From an uncultured Oscillospiraceae bacterium (lineage in GTDB: Bacteria; Bacillota; Clostridia; Oscillospirales; Oscillospiraceae), in assembly GCA_934675115.1 (NCBI GenBank), contig CAKUPH010000029.1:1-23516 (forward strand): a stretch of 23,516 nucleotides of DNA. The letters run 5' to 3'. The notes under the pieces were generated by a model that worked only from the letters and a program-made list of their open reading frames with translations, was not told where the DNA came from and ran no database searches. Of the stretch, positions 13,678-23,516 are shown in pieces. The number at the start of each line of letters is the position of its first letter. Position 1 is the stretch's first letter. The translations under genes and the position numbers were made by a program.

Positions 13678-15452
13678 TGGTCTTCACCTGCCTTTGCCAC
13701 GACTTGGTCGATCTCCTGCTCCATCTGGGTGTGGATGGCGTCATAGACCTGCACATACTCGTCGGCGGGGACGGACTTGGCCCGGCCGATCTTCTCCCGG
13801 GCGCCGATGGCGAATAGCTCCGCCGTGGGCGCGCCCTTCTCGATGGCCGCCCGGCACAGCCGGTCGTAGTCGAGGATCATGGCCAGCAGCTTCTCCTGCC
13901 GGTCGTAGCTGGAGAAGGAGTCCACATCCACGAAGGAGTTCTGCTGCAAAAAGTCCTCGCGGACCATCTTGGCGGATTCCAGTGTCAGCTGGTCGTTGGG
14001 GGACAGGGAGTCCTTGCCCACCAGCTGGACGATCTCGTTCAGGCTGGCCTCGCTCTGGAGAAGGCCCATGGCCTGCTCCCGGTTCTGGAGGAACTGGCGG
14101 CCCAGATTCTCGTCAAACCACGGCTTGAGGGAGTCGAGATACAGGGAGTAGGAATTGAGCCAGTTGATGGCGGGGAAGTGGCGCTTGTAGGCCAGCTGGG
14201 CGTCCAGCGCCCAGAACACCTTGACGATGCGCATGGTGCCCTGACTGACCGGCTCGGACAGGTCGCCGCCGGGAGGAGACACCGCGCCCACGGCGGTGAG
14301 GGAGCCGCGGCGGTCGGCGTCGCTGCCGAGGCAGGAGACGGAACCGGCCCGCTCGTAGAACTGGGCGAGGCGGGAGGCCAGATAGGCGGGGTAGCCTTCC
14401 TCGCCGGGCATTTCCTCCAGACGGCCGGACATCTCGCGGAGGGCCTCGGCCCAGCGGGAGGTGGAGTCGGCGATGACGGCCACGTCGTAGCCCATGTCGC
14501 GGAAGTACTCGGCGATGGTGATGCCGGTGTAGATGGACGCCTCACGGGCGGCCACCGGCATGTCGGAGGTGTTGGCGATCAAGACGGTACGCTTCATCAG
14601 CGTCTCGCCGGTGCGGGGGTCGATGAGCTCGGGGAACTCCCGGAGCACGTCGGTCATCTCGTTGCCGCGCTCGCCGCAGCCGATGTAGATGACGATGTCC
14701 ACGTCCGACCACTTGGCCAGCGCGTGCTGCATGACAGTCTTGCCAGAGCCGAAGGGGCCGGGGATGGCGGCGGTGCCGCCCTTGGCCACGGGGAAGAACG
14801 TGTCCACGATCCGCTGTCCGGAGGACAGGGGCCGGGTGGGCGGGAACTTGTTCTTATAGGGGCGGCCGGTCCGGACGGGCCAGCGCTGGCTCATGGTCAG
14901 CTCCACCTCGGTGCCGTCGTCCTTTTCCAGCACGGCCACCACCTGCCGCACGTTGTAGGAACCGGCGGGAGCCACGCTCTTGAGGGTGCCCTTCAGCAGG
15001 GGGGGCACCATGATCTTGTGGAGCACCACGGCGGTCTCGGGCACGGTGCCCAGCACGTCGCCGCTGGTGACCTTGTCGCCCGCCTTGGCCACGGGGGTGA
15101 AGTCCCACAGCTTTCCCTGATCGATGGCGGGCACTTCCACGCCGCGGGGCAGGTTGTTGCCCTGCACCTTTTTCATGATCTCCTCCAGCGGGCGCTGGAT
15201 GCCGTCGTAAATATTTTCGATCATACCCGGGCCCAGCTCCACGCTCATGGGGAAACCGGTGGTCTCCACCTCTGCGCCGGGGCCGAGACCGGAGGTCTCT
15301 TCGTACACCTGGATATTGGCGGTGTCGCCCTTCATGGTGAGGATCTCACCGATGAGGCGCTGGGGGCCGACGCGGACCACGTCGGACATATTCGCGTCCG
15401 CAAGGCCGGTGGCCACCACCAGAGGGCCGGAGACCTTAACTACTTTACCCAT
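13674..15452 (-). CDS. ntpA: V-type ATPase catalytic subunit A
   Basis: 592-aa catalytic subunit that hydrolyses or makes ATP. The Walker A motif GPFGSGKT is at about 232-239, followed by [18 protein letters not shown] with the catalytic Glu in GERGNE (about 261). The non-homologous insert typical of V/A-type A subunits (about 110-190) is present, which distinguishes it from F-type beta. [33 protein letters not shown] sequence (written here in part) marks the catalytic region. ATG 15452 has GAAGG upstream at a slightly long spacing. The length is normal and all motifs are intact. Confidence 0.97.
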   Translation of the reverse strand: MGKVVKVSGPLVVATGLADANMSDVVRVGPQRLIGEILTMKGDTANIQVYEETSGLGPGAEVETTGFPMSVELGPGMIENIYDGIQRPLEEIMKKVQGNNLPRGVEVPAIDQGKLWDFTPVAKAGDKVTSGDVLGTVPETAVVLHKIMVPPLLKGTLKSVAPAGSYNVRQVVAVLEKDDGTEVELTMSQRWPVRTGRPYKNKFPPTRPLSSGQRIVDTFFPVAKGGTAAIPGPFGSGKTVMQHALAKWSDVDIVIYIGCGERGNEMTDVLREFPELIDPRTGETLMKRTVLIANTSDMPVAAREASIYTGITIAEYFRDMGYDVAVIADSTSRWAEALREMSGRLEEMPGEEGYPAYLASRLAQFYERAGSVSCLGSDADRRGSLTAVGAVSPPGGDLSEPVSQGTMRIVKVFWALDAQLAYKRHFPAINWLNSYSLYLDSLKPWFDENLGRQFLQNREQAMGLLQSEASLNEIVQLVGKDSLSPNDQLTLESAKMVREDFLQQNSFVDVDSFSSYDRQEKLLAMILDYDRLCRAAIEKGAPTAELFAIGAREKIGRAKSVPADEYVQVYDAIHTQMEQEIDQVVAKAGEDQ

Positions 15453-15486
15453 AGATGTCTAACCTTCTTTCATTAAGAGGTCGTGT

Positions 15487-15801
15487 TTACAGTATATCCG
15501 CTCCGACGGCCCGTTCGACCGCCTTCCGGATGTTGCTCATGCCCACGCCCATGCTCCCCTCTTTGCCGGGGATGAGGATGATGGCCGGGGTGAGGGCGTC
15601 CTTATATTTCGCGATGTCCGCCTCCAGCTGGACGGCGAACTGCTCGGTGACGTAAATGACCGCGTAGTCCTCCTTCGCGATGCGGTGGAGGATCTCATGG
15701 GCCTCGTCCGCCGTCTCCGCCGGGAACACGTCCAGCCCCAGGGCCTTGAAGCCCAGCACGCTGTCCTTGTCGCCCAGCACGGCGATCTTATAGCTTGCCA
15801 T
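15487..15801 (-). CDS. ntpG: V-type ATPase subunit F
   Basis: 104-aa small central-stalk subunit with a CheY-like alpha/beta fold. It starts MASYKIAVLGDKDSVLGF, has YAVIYVTEQFA in the middle and the conserved PAIILIPGKEGSMGVGM stretch, then a helical tail. It binds subunit D and affects rotation efficiency. The start at ATG 15801 has a strong GGAGGGAG site. It sits between C and A. Gene symbols in this operon follow Enterococcus hirae usage, where this subunit is NtpG. Confidence 0.94.
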   Translation of the reverse strand: MASYKIAVLGDKDSVLGFKALGLDVFPAETADEAHEILHRIAKEDYAVIYVTEQFAVQLEADIAKYKDALTPAIILIPGKEGSMGVGMSNIRKAVERAVGADIL

Positions 15802-15813
15802 TGCGCTCCCTCC

Positions 15814-16821
15814 TTATGCGTAGGGGCGGCGCAGCCGCCGGCGGATCACGTCGCCGGAGAGTCCGGCCAGCCGTCCGCTCATGATGGTGCGCACGGCGGT
15901 CATCTCCGCCTCCCGGGCGTAGAGATAGCCGATGACCGGCTGCTCGCCGAAGGCCACCCGCCGTCCGCCGCCCAGATACTCCATCACCGCGTCATCGCAC
16001 AGGCGCTCGAAATCGGTGAGGGCGCCGGAACCGGACTCGGCCAGCGCCGCGCCGGCCTCGGCGGCCTGCGCCAGCGGGCCTGCGTGGAACACGCCGTCCA
16101 CGCCCTGCCCGCCCGCGGCGGAAATGGTCTGCACTGACACGGTGCCGCCGGGCAGCAGCACCTGCTCAAGGAAGTCCCTGCCCTTACCCAGCCGGGAAGC
16201 CCGGACGGCGGAGCGCAGGTTTGCCGCGTCGATGAGCAGGGCCACATAGCCCTGAAGGAACGCGCTGTCCGCCGCCTTGGCAAGGGCGGTCAGCTCCTCG
16301 AAATAGGCCCGGTCAAGGATGAAGTCGGCCAACTGCGGGTCACCGGTGGAACCCAGCGTCTCCCGCGCCCGGGAAACGCCCCGGCGCAGGATGTCGCCGC
16401 ACATGGTCAGCTCTCCCCGCTGGAATTCCTCCAGCATGGCCCTGGGATCATACCGTCCGCCGGGGAGCAGCATGTGCTCCGCGCCGCCCGGCTCCATGCC
16501 CAGCGCCGCGGCCTTCACCAGTACCTTGGCGTTGTGGTAGTCGTACTTGCACCGGAACACCTCGATGACCGGCCGGGCCACGGCGTAGCCGCCCAGATCC
16601 CGGAACAGCTCCGCCTGCGCTTCGGTGAGCAGCCGCTCTACCCCGTCGCCGGTTGGCTCGGACAGCTCTCCGTACCCGCACTCGGCCAGCACCTTGGCGG
16701 CCTCGTCGGTGTCCCGGGCGTCGATCATCCGGTCCATCCGCTCCTCGGTGAGCAGGCGGGTCTCCATGGCGTGGATCCGCGCCGACAGCGTCAGGTAGTC
16801 CACGTCTCTGATCTTTGACAA
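15814..16821 (-). CDS. ntpC: V-type ATPase subunit C (d-type adaptor)
   Basis: 335-aa helical adaptor that sits on the proteolipid ring and receives the central stalk. Recognisable parts are the opening SKIRDVDYLTLSARIHAMET, the FRCKYDYHNAKVLVKA motif typical of the family, and the later C-terminal helices. I chose TTG 16821 because AAGGGGG lies about 9 nt upstream and the peptide then begins at the family start. The alternative GTG at 16845 has no ribosome site. The use of TTG would lower translation, in line with a single copy per complex; that is inference. Confidence 0.92.
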   Translation of the reverse strand: MSKIRDVDYLTLSARIHAMETRLLTEERMDRMIDARDTDEAAKVLAECGYGELSEPTGDGVERLLTEAQAELFRDLGGYAVARPVIEVFRCKYDYHNAKVLVKAAALGMEPGGAEHMLLPGGRYDPRAMLEEFQRGELTMCGDILRRGVSRARETLGSTGDPQLADFILDRAYFEELTALAKAADSAFLQGYVALLIDAANLRSAVRASRLGKGRDFLEQVLLPGGTVSVQTISAAGGQGVDGVFHAGPLAQAAEAGAALAESGSGALTDFERLCDDAVMEYLGGGRRVAFGEQPVIGYLYAREAEMTAVRTIMSGRLAGLSGDVIRRRLRRPYA

Positions 16822-16860
16822 CGTATTTTCCCCCTTTCCAGTCACATTGTAAGGGGATAC

Positions 16861-17547
16861 TCAGTCAAACAGCACTTTGGCCACTTCAGCGGCCAGCGTG
16901 TCCCGCTGGAGCCGGATGAGCGTTCCAAAGGTGCAGTTGACCTCGGTATAGCCGCTGCTGAGGATGAAGCCGCCCTCCATGGGCCGGGTCTCCTCGGAGA
17001 GGGTCAGCATGGCGGTGCCGTTCAAAACGGCGGACGCGCCGGTGACCACCTTGTTGAGGATGGCGCCCGCCCGGGTGTCGGTGACCTCGTCGGGCAGCTG
17101 AGGAGCCACGGCCTTCGCCAGCTTCTCGTTGGCGGCCATGACCACGGCCTTGCCCACTCTCGCCCGGTCCGCCGGGGAGAAGATGAGTTGCTCCCGGCCG
17201 GTGGACGACGCCTGCACCGCCAGATCGGCCAGCAGGGCGATATACTGGTCCTGAGGAAGGGCCAGCAGCTTCTGCTTGGCCGCCTCGAAGGCCTTGTCCA
17301 GCACCTCCTGCTTAGCGGCCAGATTGGCCTTGCGGCACTCAAGCTGAGCCACGGAAGCCATGCGCTCCCCCCGCTCGGCGGCGGCCTTTTCCCCGCGGGC
17401 GAGGATGGCATCCGCCTCCGCCTTGCCCTGAGCCTCGTACTGGGCGGCGATGTCCGCCGCCTCGGCGTTGGCCTGAGCTAAAATGGCGTCGATCTCCGCC
17501 TGCGCGTCGCCGCTGATGCGGCCGATGATCTTATCAATTCCGTTCAT
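16861..17547 (-). CDS. ntpE: V-type ATPase subunit E (peripheral stalk)
   Basis: 228-aa stator subunit. The N-terminal half (about 1-105) is an Ala/Glu/Lys/Gln-rich long helix forming a coiled coil with subunit G/H. The C-terminal half is an alpha/beta head with the family feature GGFILSSGYTEVNCTFGTLI near the end. ATG 17547 follows subunit K after 37 bp; the ribosome site AAAGGCGG is 11 nt from the start, a little far. Alternative starts are not obvious. Confidence 0.93.
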   Translation of the reverse strand: MNGIDKIIGRISGDAQAEIDAILAQANAEAADIAAQYEAQGKAEADAILARGEKAAAERGERMASVAQLECRKANLAAKQEVLDKAFEAAKQKLLALPQDQYIALLADLAVQASSTGREQLIFSPADRARVGKAVVMAANEKLAKAVAPQLPDEVTDTRAGAILNKVVTGASAVLNGTAMLTLSEETRPMEGGFILSSGYTEVNCTFGTLIRLQRDTLAAEVAKVLFD

Positions 17548-17584
17548 ATGCTCTGGTACCGCCTTTCCTGTCGTAATGCCGTTC

Positions 17585-20051
<2,467 letters not shown>

Positions 20052-20052
<1 letters not shown>

Positions 20053-20363
20053 CAGAGATTCACTACCCTTCTCACGATGAGGTCAGCCGCCTGATCCAGA
20101 CGCTTTTCCGCCTGAGCCTGCATCGCCCTGCAGGCCTCGGCGTTGGCCGCCAGCGTTTTCTCGGTCTCCTCGCCGGCCAGCTTTTCCGCCTGAGCCATCA
20201 GCGCCCGGACCTGCTCTTCCGCTTTGGCGCGGGCCTCATTTACGGCGGCCTTCCCCGCTTTTTTCGCCGCCGCGACGATCTGCTTCGCCTCCGCCTGAGC
20301 CCCTGTTTTTTTCGCCCGGGTCTCTTGCTCAGTTTCGGTCACTTTTTGTATGTCTTGAAACAC
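20052..20363 (-). CDS. V-type ATPase subunit G/H (peripheral stalk)
   Basis: 103-aa almost purely helical protein, rich in Ala, Glu, Lys and Gln with heptad character, ending in LIVRRVVNL. It matches the short AhaH/NtpF-type stator subunit that pairs with E, both in features and in its place as first gene before I. I chose GTG 20363 because GAAGGTGA lies about 8 nt upstream; the frame is open to 20456, but that part covers the promoter. One-base overlap with the next gene suggests coupled translation. Confidence 0.85.
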
Positions 20364-20426
20364 GATACATTCACCTTCTTTCAACCAGTAAAATTCACAA
20401 GTTTTGCAAATTCGAACTTCCCCCCG

Positions 20427-20456
20427 ATTATGGGAAAATCGTAGCACTTTTGTCAA
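20427..20456 (-). promoter_or_regulatory. Promoter of the V-ATPase operon
   Basis: On the minus strand, exact TTGACA (20451-20456), 18-bp spacer, CATAAT (20427-20432). The A/T-rich stretch just upstream could act as an UP element. The predicted start is near 20420, with a leader of about 57 nt. No other promoter was seen inside the operon. Confidence 0.7.
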
Positions 20457-20603
20457 GCAAAAGCAACCATTTTTTGTCGCTTTGTTAATTATTTGATAAT
20501 CTTTTTCGCGAAATAAAGTGACGGCTTTTTCGTCGTTCTACACATTTTCTGCACTTTTCCTGATTTCATACTTATTTAACTAATGCTTCAAAAAAATTTT
20601 TAT

Positions 20604-20640
20604 GAAAAAAGGAGACGGCGCGGAAGGGCTCCGCGCCGTC
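20604..20640 (-). terminator. Terminator of the TIM-barrel gene unit
   Basis: 11-bp GC stem (20614-20624 with 20630-20640), 5-nt loop. On the minus strand it is followed by TCC and a T6 run. On the plus strand an A-rich stretch follows, so it acts mainly for minus-strand transcripts. Confidence 0.85.
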
Positions 20641-20716
20641 AAAAAATTCTGAATTTTACGACTTTTTCACGATTTTAACAATCTTTTCTTGTCTTTTCAG
20701 ACAGGATGTCAAATTT

Positions 20717-21409
20717 TCAGATGATCTCCGCCTCCCGGCGATAGCGCTCCATGGAGCGGGCAAACAGCTCGCCGTTGGACGGCGGGGTGTAGGTGATGGC
20801 GTTGGCCCCCGCCCGGATGGTGGCCAGAATGTCCTCCTCCGTGGGGCCGCCGGTGGCGATGATGGGCACATCGGGGTATTTGTCCCGGATGGCTCGGACG
20901 ATGTCCGGCGTTTTTTTCGCGCCGGAGACGTTGAGGATGTCCGCCCCCGCCGCGACGCGCCCGCCGATGTCGGTGCGGTCGGACACCACGGTGACCACCA
21001 CAGGGATGTCCATGGCCTGTTTGAGTCTGGAGATGACATCGTTCTCCGTGGGGGCGTTGACCACCACGCCGAAGGCCCCCTCGTGCTCCGCGTCGGTGGC
21101 CAGAGTTACCACCCGCTGCCCCCGGGTGACACCGCCGCCCACACCCACGAACACCGGCATATCCGCCGCCTGCATCACCGCCCGGTGGATGGCAGGCTGG
21201 GGCGTAAAGGGGTAGACGGCGATAATGGCATCCGCGTTGATGTTGCGGATGATGGCCACATCGGTGGTAAAGGCCAGCGACTTGATCCGCCGCCCGAACA
21301 CCCGGATGCCGGAGCACTCGGCGATGCATGGGGGGATGGTGATCATATGGCTGCGCAAAGTGCCCTCATAGGCGGGCACCCGTTTTCTCTCCTGCTTGCG
21401 TTCTGTCAT
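20717..21409 (-). CDS. Uncharacterised TIM-barrel protein
   Basis: 230-aa cytosolic alpha/beta protein with a (beta/alpha)8 pattern. Successive strands are visible: SLAFTTDVAIIRN, DAIIAVYPFTPQP, MPVFVGVGGGVTRG, GAFGVVVNAPTEND, IPVVVTVVSDRTD, DILNVSGAKKTPDIV, VPIIATGGPTEEDI and ANAITYTPPS. The GVGGG and ATGGPTEED loops look like phosphate-binding loops of ribulose-phosphate-binding barrels. Similar Clostridia proteins are usually labelled only as hydrolase or hypothetical; I know of no proven reaction. The start at ATG 21409 has AAAGGATGA just upstream. It follows the DUF4015-like gene by 28 bp and shares its promoter. Confidence 0.75.
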   Translation of the reverse strand: MTERKQERKRVPAYEGTLRSHMITIPPCIAECSGIRVFGRRIKSLAFTTDVAIIRNINADAIIAVYPFTPQPAIHRAVMQAADMPVFVGVGGGVTRGQRVVTLATDAEHEGAFGVVVNAPTENDVISRLKQAMDIPVVVTVVSDRTDIGGRVAAGADILNVSGAKKTPDIVRAIRDKYPDVPIIATGGPTEEDILATIRAGANAITYTPPSNGELFARSMERYRREAEII

Positions 21410-21437
21410 TGGGTCATCCTTTCCCGCATTGTGTCGG

Positions 21438-22514
21438 TTATCCTTCGTTCAGTTCGGCCCGGCTGCCGGACCAGTCCTCCGTCCCGGCGGTGAGCACCAG
21501 CCGGGACCGGGCGCTTCCCATGCCCGCCTCTGTCAGCGCCGCGGCGCAGGCCGACGGGTCGGCGCTTCCGGTGAGCCACACCCGCCCCAGCGCCGCCATG
21601 GCCCCGGCGGTAAGGCCCGAGTCCCCGCCGGCGGTCACGTCCTGCTCCGCCGCCAGCACGGACAGCACCACGCCCTTTTCCGCCAGCGTGTCCGCGAGAC
21701 CGGACAGGAATTCCGTCACGGCGGCCTCCCGCTCCCCGGCGGCGGGGTAGTTGGCGTCCGCCGCGATGACGGACAGCTTGCCGCTGTCCGGGAAGCCCGC
21801 CCGCTCCAGCACGATCTCGTCGAAGCCCAGCTCCGCAAGCTCCATGCACAGGGCGGTAAGGTACGCCCGGGCGTCCTCATTGGCGGCGGACAGCCATGAG
21901 ATGCCGCCGGAGTCATACCACAGCTTGCCCGAGCCGGTGGTGAGGGCCTGTTCCTTGTTGTAGACGCTGGCCCACAGATCCCGGAAGGCGGGCAGGCGGG
22001 CGGCCAGCCACAGATCCCCGGTCGTATCAAGGCCGGACACCGCCGCGCCGAAATCCGCGTCGCCATTCATGTCGTTCTGAGCGAGGGGCACCGCCGACCA
22101 CCACGCCAGCACGCCCTTTTCGTCCTTCACCGTCACCAGCAGGGCGTCCGCCCCGGCCCGGGCCGCAAGCTCCGCCGCCCGGCCATCGGTGATGTCCGCC
22201 GCCGTCACCTCAAGGGCCGAGATGGTCTGCGTCGCCGCGTCCGCCGCCGGGGTGGGGCTGGGGGTGGGTTCCTGCGTGATGATGAGGTCTGACACGTCGG
22301 GGAACGGGCTGAGTTCCTCCCCTTGATCCTGCCGCCATGGCAGCACCAGCTTCACTCCATCATCGGTATATTGTATGTACTTTCCCATGAATAAAAGAAA
22401 GGCCAGTCCCGCGATGAGCAGGACGGCCAGCACGGCGATCAGCACGACCAGCGGCGTGCTGGCTCTCCTCCGGCCTCGATATACCTGATTGGCGCCGTAT
22501 CGCCTGGAACGCAT
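21438..22514 (-). CDS. Membrane-anchored DUF4015-like glycosidase-fold protein
   Basis: 358-aa protein with a basic N-terminus, one membrane anchor (about 21-43), a Pro/Thr-rich linker (about 82-92) and an extracytoplasmic barrel-like domain. Features recall DUF4015 putative glycoside hydrolases: LLVTVKDEKGVLAWWSAVPLA near 125-145, a LAARLPAFRD strand, LWYDSGGISWLSAANEDARAY, and ELAELGFDEIVLERAGFP near 225-242. In that family the last motif usually has Asp (FD-like) where Glu (LERAGFP) stands here, so activity is uncertain. I chose ATG 22514 with GGTGAGAG upstream; the frame is open to 22670 through a GC-rich hairpin region without a ribosome site. A cell-surface sugar-related role is inference. 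Confidence 0.7.
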   Translation of the reverse strand: MRSRRYGANQVYRGRRRASTPLVVLIAVLAVLLIAGLAFLLFMGKYIQYTDDGVKLVLPWRQDQGEELSPFPDVSDLIITQEPTPSPTPAADAATQTISALEVTAADITDGRAAELAARAGADALLVTVKDEKGVLAWWSAVPLAQNDMNGDADFGAAVSGLDTTGDLWLAARLPAFRDLWASVYNKEQALTTGSGKLWYDSGGISWLSAANEDARAYLTALCMELAELGFDEIVLERAGFPDSGKLSVIAADANYPAAGEREAAVTEFLSGLADTLAEKGVVLSVLAAEQDVTAGGDSGLTAGAMAALGRVWLTGSADPSACAAALTEAGMGSARSRLVLTAGTEDWSGSRAELNEG

Positions 22515-22818
22515 GGCATCTCTCACCATCCTCTTTCTGTGTGGGCGGCCGGGCGCGTTTTTCGCCCCGGCTATGATCGATCCTTCCGCCGCGAAGCGCG
22601 GCTTCCCGGCGGGAGCGGTATCTTTTTCGGCTGCCCGCCCCCGCTGGCGGGAAAAAGGCCATCGGGCCATGACGGCAGAATGACCGCTGTGCAGTTATTC
22701 TATCATAGACGGACCTTTTTTGTAAACATCCGCGCACTTTCTCAAATATTAAATTTCTGTTGCGGCAGAGAACTTCCGGCCCCTCCGTCCCGGCTCTGCC
22801 GCCCCGCGTGAATATCCG
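22515..22818. other. Intergenic region after bofA
   Basis: 304 bp. It holds a stem without U-tail just after bofA (22762-22770 with 22794-22802, 9 pairs), an AT-rich stretch near 22740-22760, the promoter at 22697-22726 and a GC-rich leader (22515-22690). That leader contains small hairpins, for example GCCGCG/CGCGGC around 22590-22605. No further gene is supported. Confidence 0.6.
22697..22726 (-). promoter_or_regulatory. Promoter of the DUF4015-like / TIM-barrel unit
   Basis: On the minus strand TTTACA (22721-22726), 18-bp spacer, TAGAAT (22697-22702) preceded by TG (extended -10). The predicted start is near 22690, leaving a leader of about 175 nt with GC-rich hairpins before the start codon at 22514. 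Confidence 0.6.
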
Positions 22819-23076
22819 TCACCGCAGCGCCCACTGGGTCATGAGCAGCAGGCCGAACCCCGGCGCGCCCAGCGCCCCGAGGATGAGGGCGCTGACCAGA
22901 TTCACCCCCACCCGGACGCCGATGAGCGCCCCGATCTGGTTGAAGGCCCACAGGGCGCACAGCCCCACGCCGGAACGCAGCAGCAGCCGCCACAGGAACG
23001 CCAGCGGCTTTCTCAGCAGCAGGAGCAGGACGACGGCCACCCCGGCGGCCGCCGCCCACAGCGCGGCGTGTTCCAT
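22819..23076 (-). CDS. bofA: BofA-family protein (pro-sigma-K processing inhibitor family)
   Basis: 85-aa membrane protein with two or more hydrophobic segments (about 5-22 and 36-82). The C-terminal part has FNQIGALIGVRVGVNLVSALILGALGAPGFGLLL, given only in part here: a typical BofA end with the N-x-x-T/S-x-x-x-x-G-x-x-G-x-P-G pattern (NLVSALILGALGAPG). In Bacillus, BofA holds the SpoIVFB protease inactive in the mother-cell outer forespore membrane. Many Clostridia keep bofA without SpoIVFA/FB, so the role here may differ. The start ATG overlaps the yaaL stop (TGATG), with GGGGAG upstream. Confidence 0.88.
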   Translation of the reverse strand: MEHAALWAAAAGVAVVLLLLLRKPLAFLWRLLLRSGVGLCALWAFNQIGALIGVRVGVNLVSALILGALGAPGFGLLLMTQWALR

Positions 23077-23321
23077 CAGGCGCTCCCCTCCTGTCCGTCC
23101 AGCGCCTTGAGCCGCCGGACCAGATAGGAATACCGGCTCTGCAAAGAGTTGATCTCGTACACATAGGAGTCCACCAGATCCGGGTCTGTCTGGAGGTTGA
23201 AGCCCGCGTAGGCCTGATTGATCTCCACCCGGGTCTGGGCCATAAAGTCCTTCAGCTCCCGGCGCTCCGCCTCGTTGGGGTCTGCCCGACGGCGACGGCG
23301 GGTCTTTACCGCTTCCGCCAT
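23076..23321 (-). CDS. yaaL: DUF2508 (YaaL-like) protein
   Basis: 81-aa small protein with a basic start (TRRRRRA), then helices. The core has LVDSYVYEINSLQSRYSYLV, the recognisable DUF2508/YaaL segment. In Bacillus, yaaL also lies directly before bofA (recR-yaaL-bofA), and the order here supports both calls. Function is unknown. ATG 23321 has AGGAAGGTGG about 6 nt upstream; a GTG at 23330 is less likely. I found no convincing promoter in 23322-23500; the recR expected upstream is not on this strand here, since the next gene is divergent. Confidence 0.82.
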   Translation of the reverse strand: MAEAVKTRRRRRADPNEAERRELKDFMAQTRVEINQAYAGFNLQTDPDLVDSYVYEINSLQSRYSYLVRRLKALDGQEGSA

Positions 23322-23503
23322 TTTGTCCACCTTCCTCTCGCTGTAACTTTATGTACAGTCTGGGCAAATATGCCACCGGATATACCTGCCGCCCTGCCGG
23401 AAGCCGTCCCAATTTGTCCGGCGAAAAAAAGCCCCTGCGGTTGTAGGTTTGTCAAACATATAGGACAGTGACTTCAGCGGGAGACATCCAGCGGAGGGGC
23501 CTC

Positions 23504-23516
23504 ATGGGCAAGTTGT
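23504..23516 (+). CDS. Start of a divergent gene (partial)
   Basis: Four codons only (MGKL). The call rests on ATG 23504 with a good ribosome site (GGAGGGG, about 5 nt upstream) and divergent orientation from yaaL. The product cannot be told. Confidence 0.4.

Larger units (their letters stand above)
20364..20716. other. AT-rich intergenic region before the V-ATPase operon
   Basis: 353 bp, clearly richer in A and T than the rest of the window. It holds the operon promoter (20427-20456) and the terminator of the upstream TIM-barrel gene (20604-20640). Between 20460 and 20600 I see no ORF with a ribosome site, no strong hairpin and no repeat. Confidence 0.7.

Noticed and set aside
11314..13746. 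Open plus-strand frame of 810 codons
   Set aside because: It runs antisense to subunits D and B of the V-ATPase, has low-complexity Gly/His/Leu/Val-rich translation and no ribosome site. High GC content keeps antisense frames open.

Overview
The window looks like GC-rich chromosomal DNA from an anaerobic, spore-forming member of the Clostridia, probably of the Oscillospiraceae type (Flavonifractor/Lawsonibacter/Oscillibacter-like). The grounds are an Enterococcus/Clostridium-type V-ATPase operon, sporulation genes (spoVAC, a yaaL-bofA pair), good AGGAGG-type ribosome sites, sigma-A-type promoters (TTGACA/TTGCAA-17-TATAAT) and many U-tailed intrinsic terminators. The genus is an inference. No tRNA, rRNA, CRISPR array, insertion sequence or phage gene was seen.

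Left part (1-6845). A minus-strand operon holds a DUF4342/UBA-like membrane protein, an OmpR-type response regulator, a HAMP sensor kinase and the first 28 codons of a signal-anchored protein that runs off the window. A 396-bp gap with three consecutive hairpins separates it from a plus-strand small cupin gene. The cupin gene converges on a lone spoVAC. Then come murC (plus, with a perfect consensus promoter), a GNAT acetyltransferase (minus), a 69-aa hypothetical protein (minus) and a divergent ribbon-helix-helix protein (plus).

Middle (6846-11432). Three plus-strand single-gene units follow: a COG2509-type FAD-dependent oxidoreductase, a MATE efflux pump and a CorA-family divalent cation transporter. 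The corA unit has a roughly 215-nt structured leader that ends in a strong intrinsic terminator ahead of the gene. It therefore looks like a regulated leader, but I could not match it to a known riboswitch class.

Right-centre (11433-20456). A complete nine-gene V-type ATPase operon lies on the minus strand, transcribed in the order G/H-I-K-E-C-F-A-B-D from one promoter near 20,440. The proteolipid keeps the residues that bind Na+ in Enterococcus hirae NtpK, so a sodium pump or sodium-driven synthase is likely. The only loose junction is B-D, a 156-bp gap packed with hairpins.

Right end (20457-23516). An AT-rich 350-bp gap is followed by a two-gene minus-strand unit: a membrane-anchored DUF4015-like glycosidase-fold protein and an uncharacterised TIM-barrel protein. 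Upstream of it is yaaL-bofA, and a divergent plus-strand gene starts at the last bases. The least explained elements are the corA leader, the triple-hairpin region before the cupin gene, and the B-D intergenic structures.
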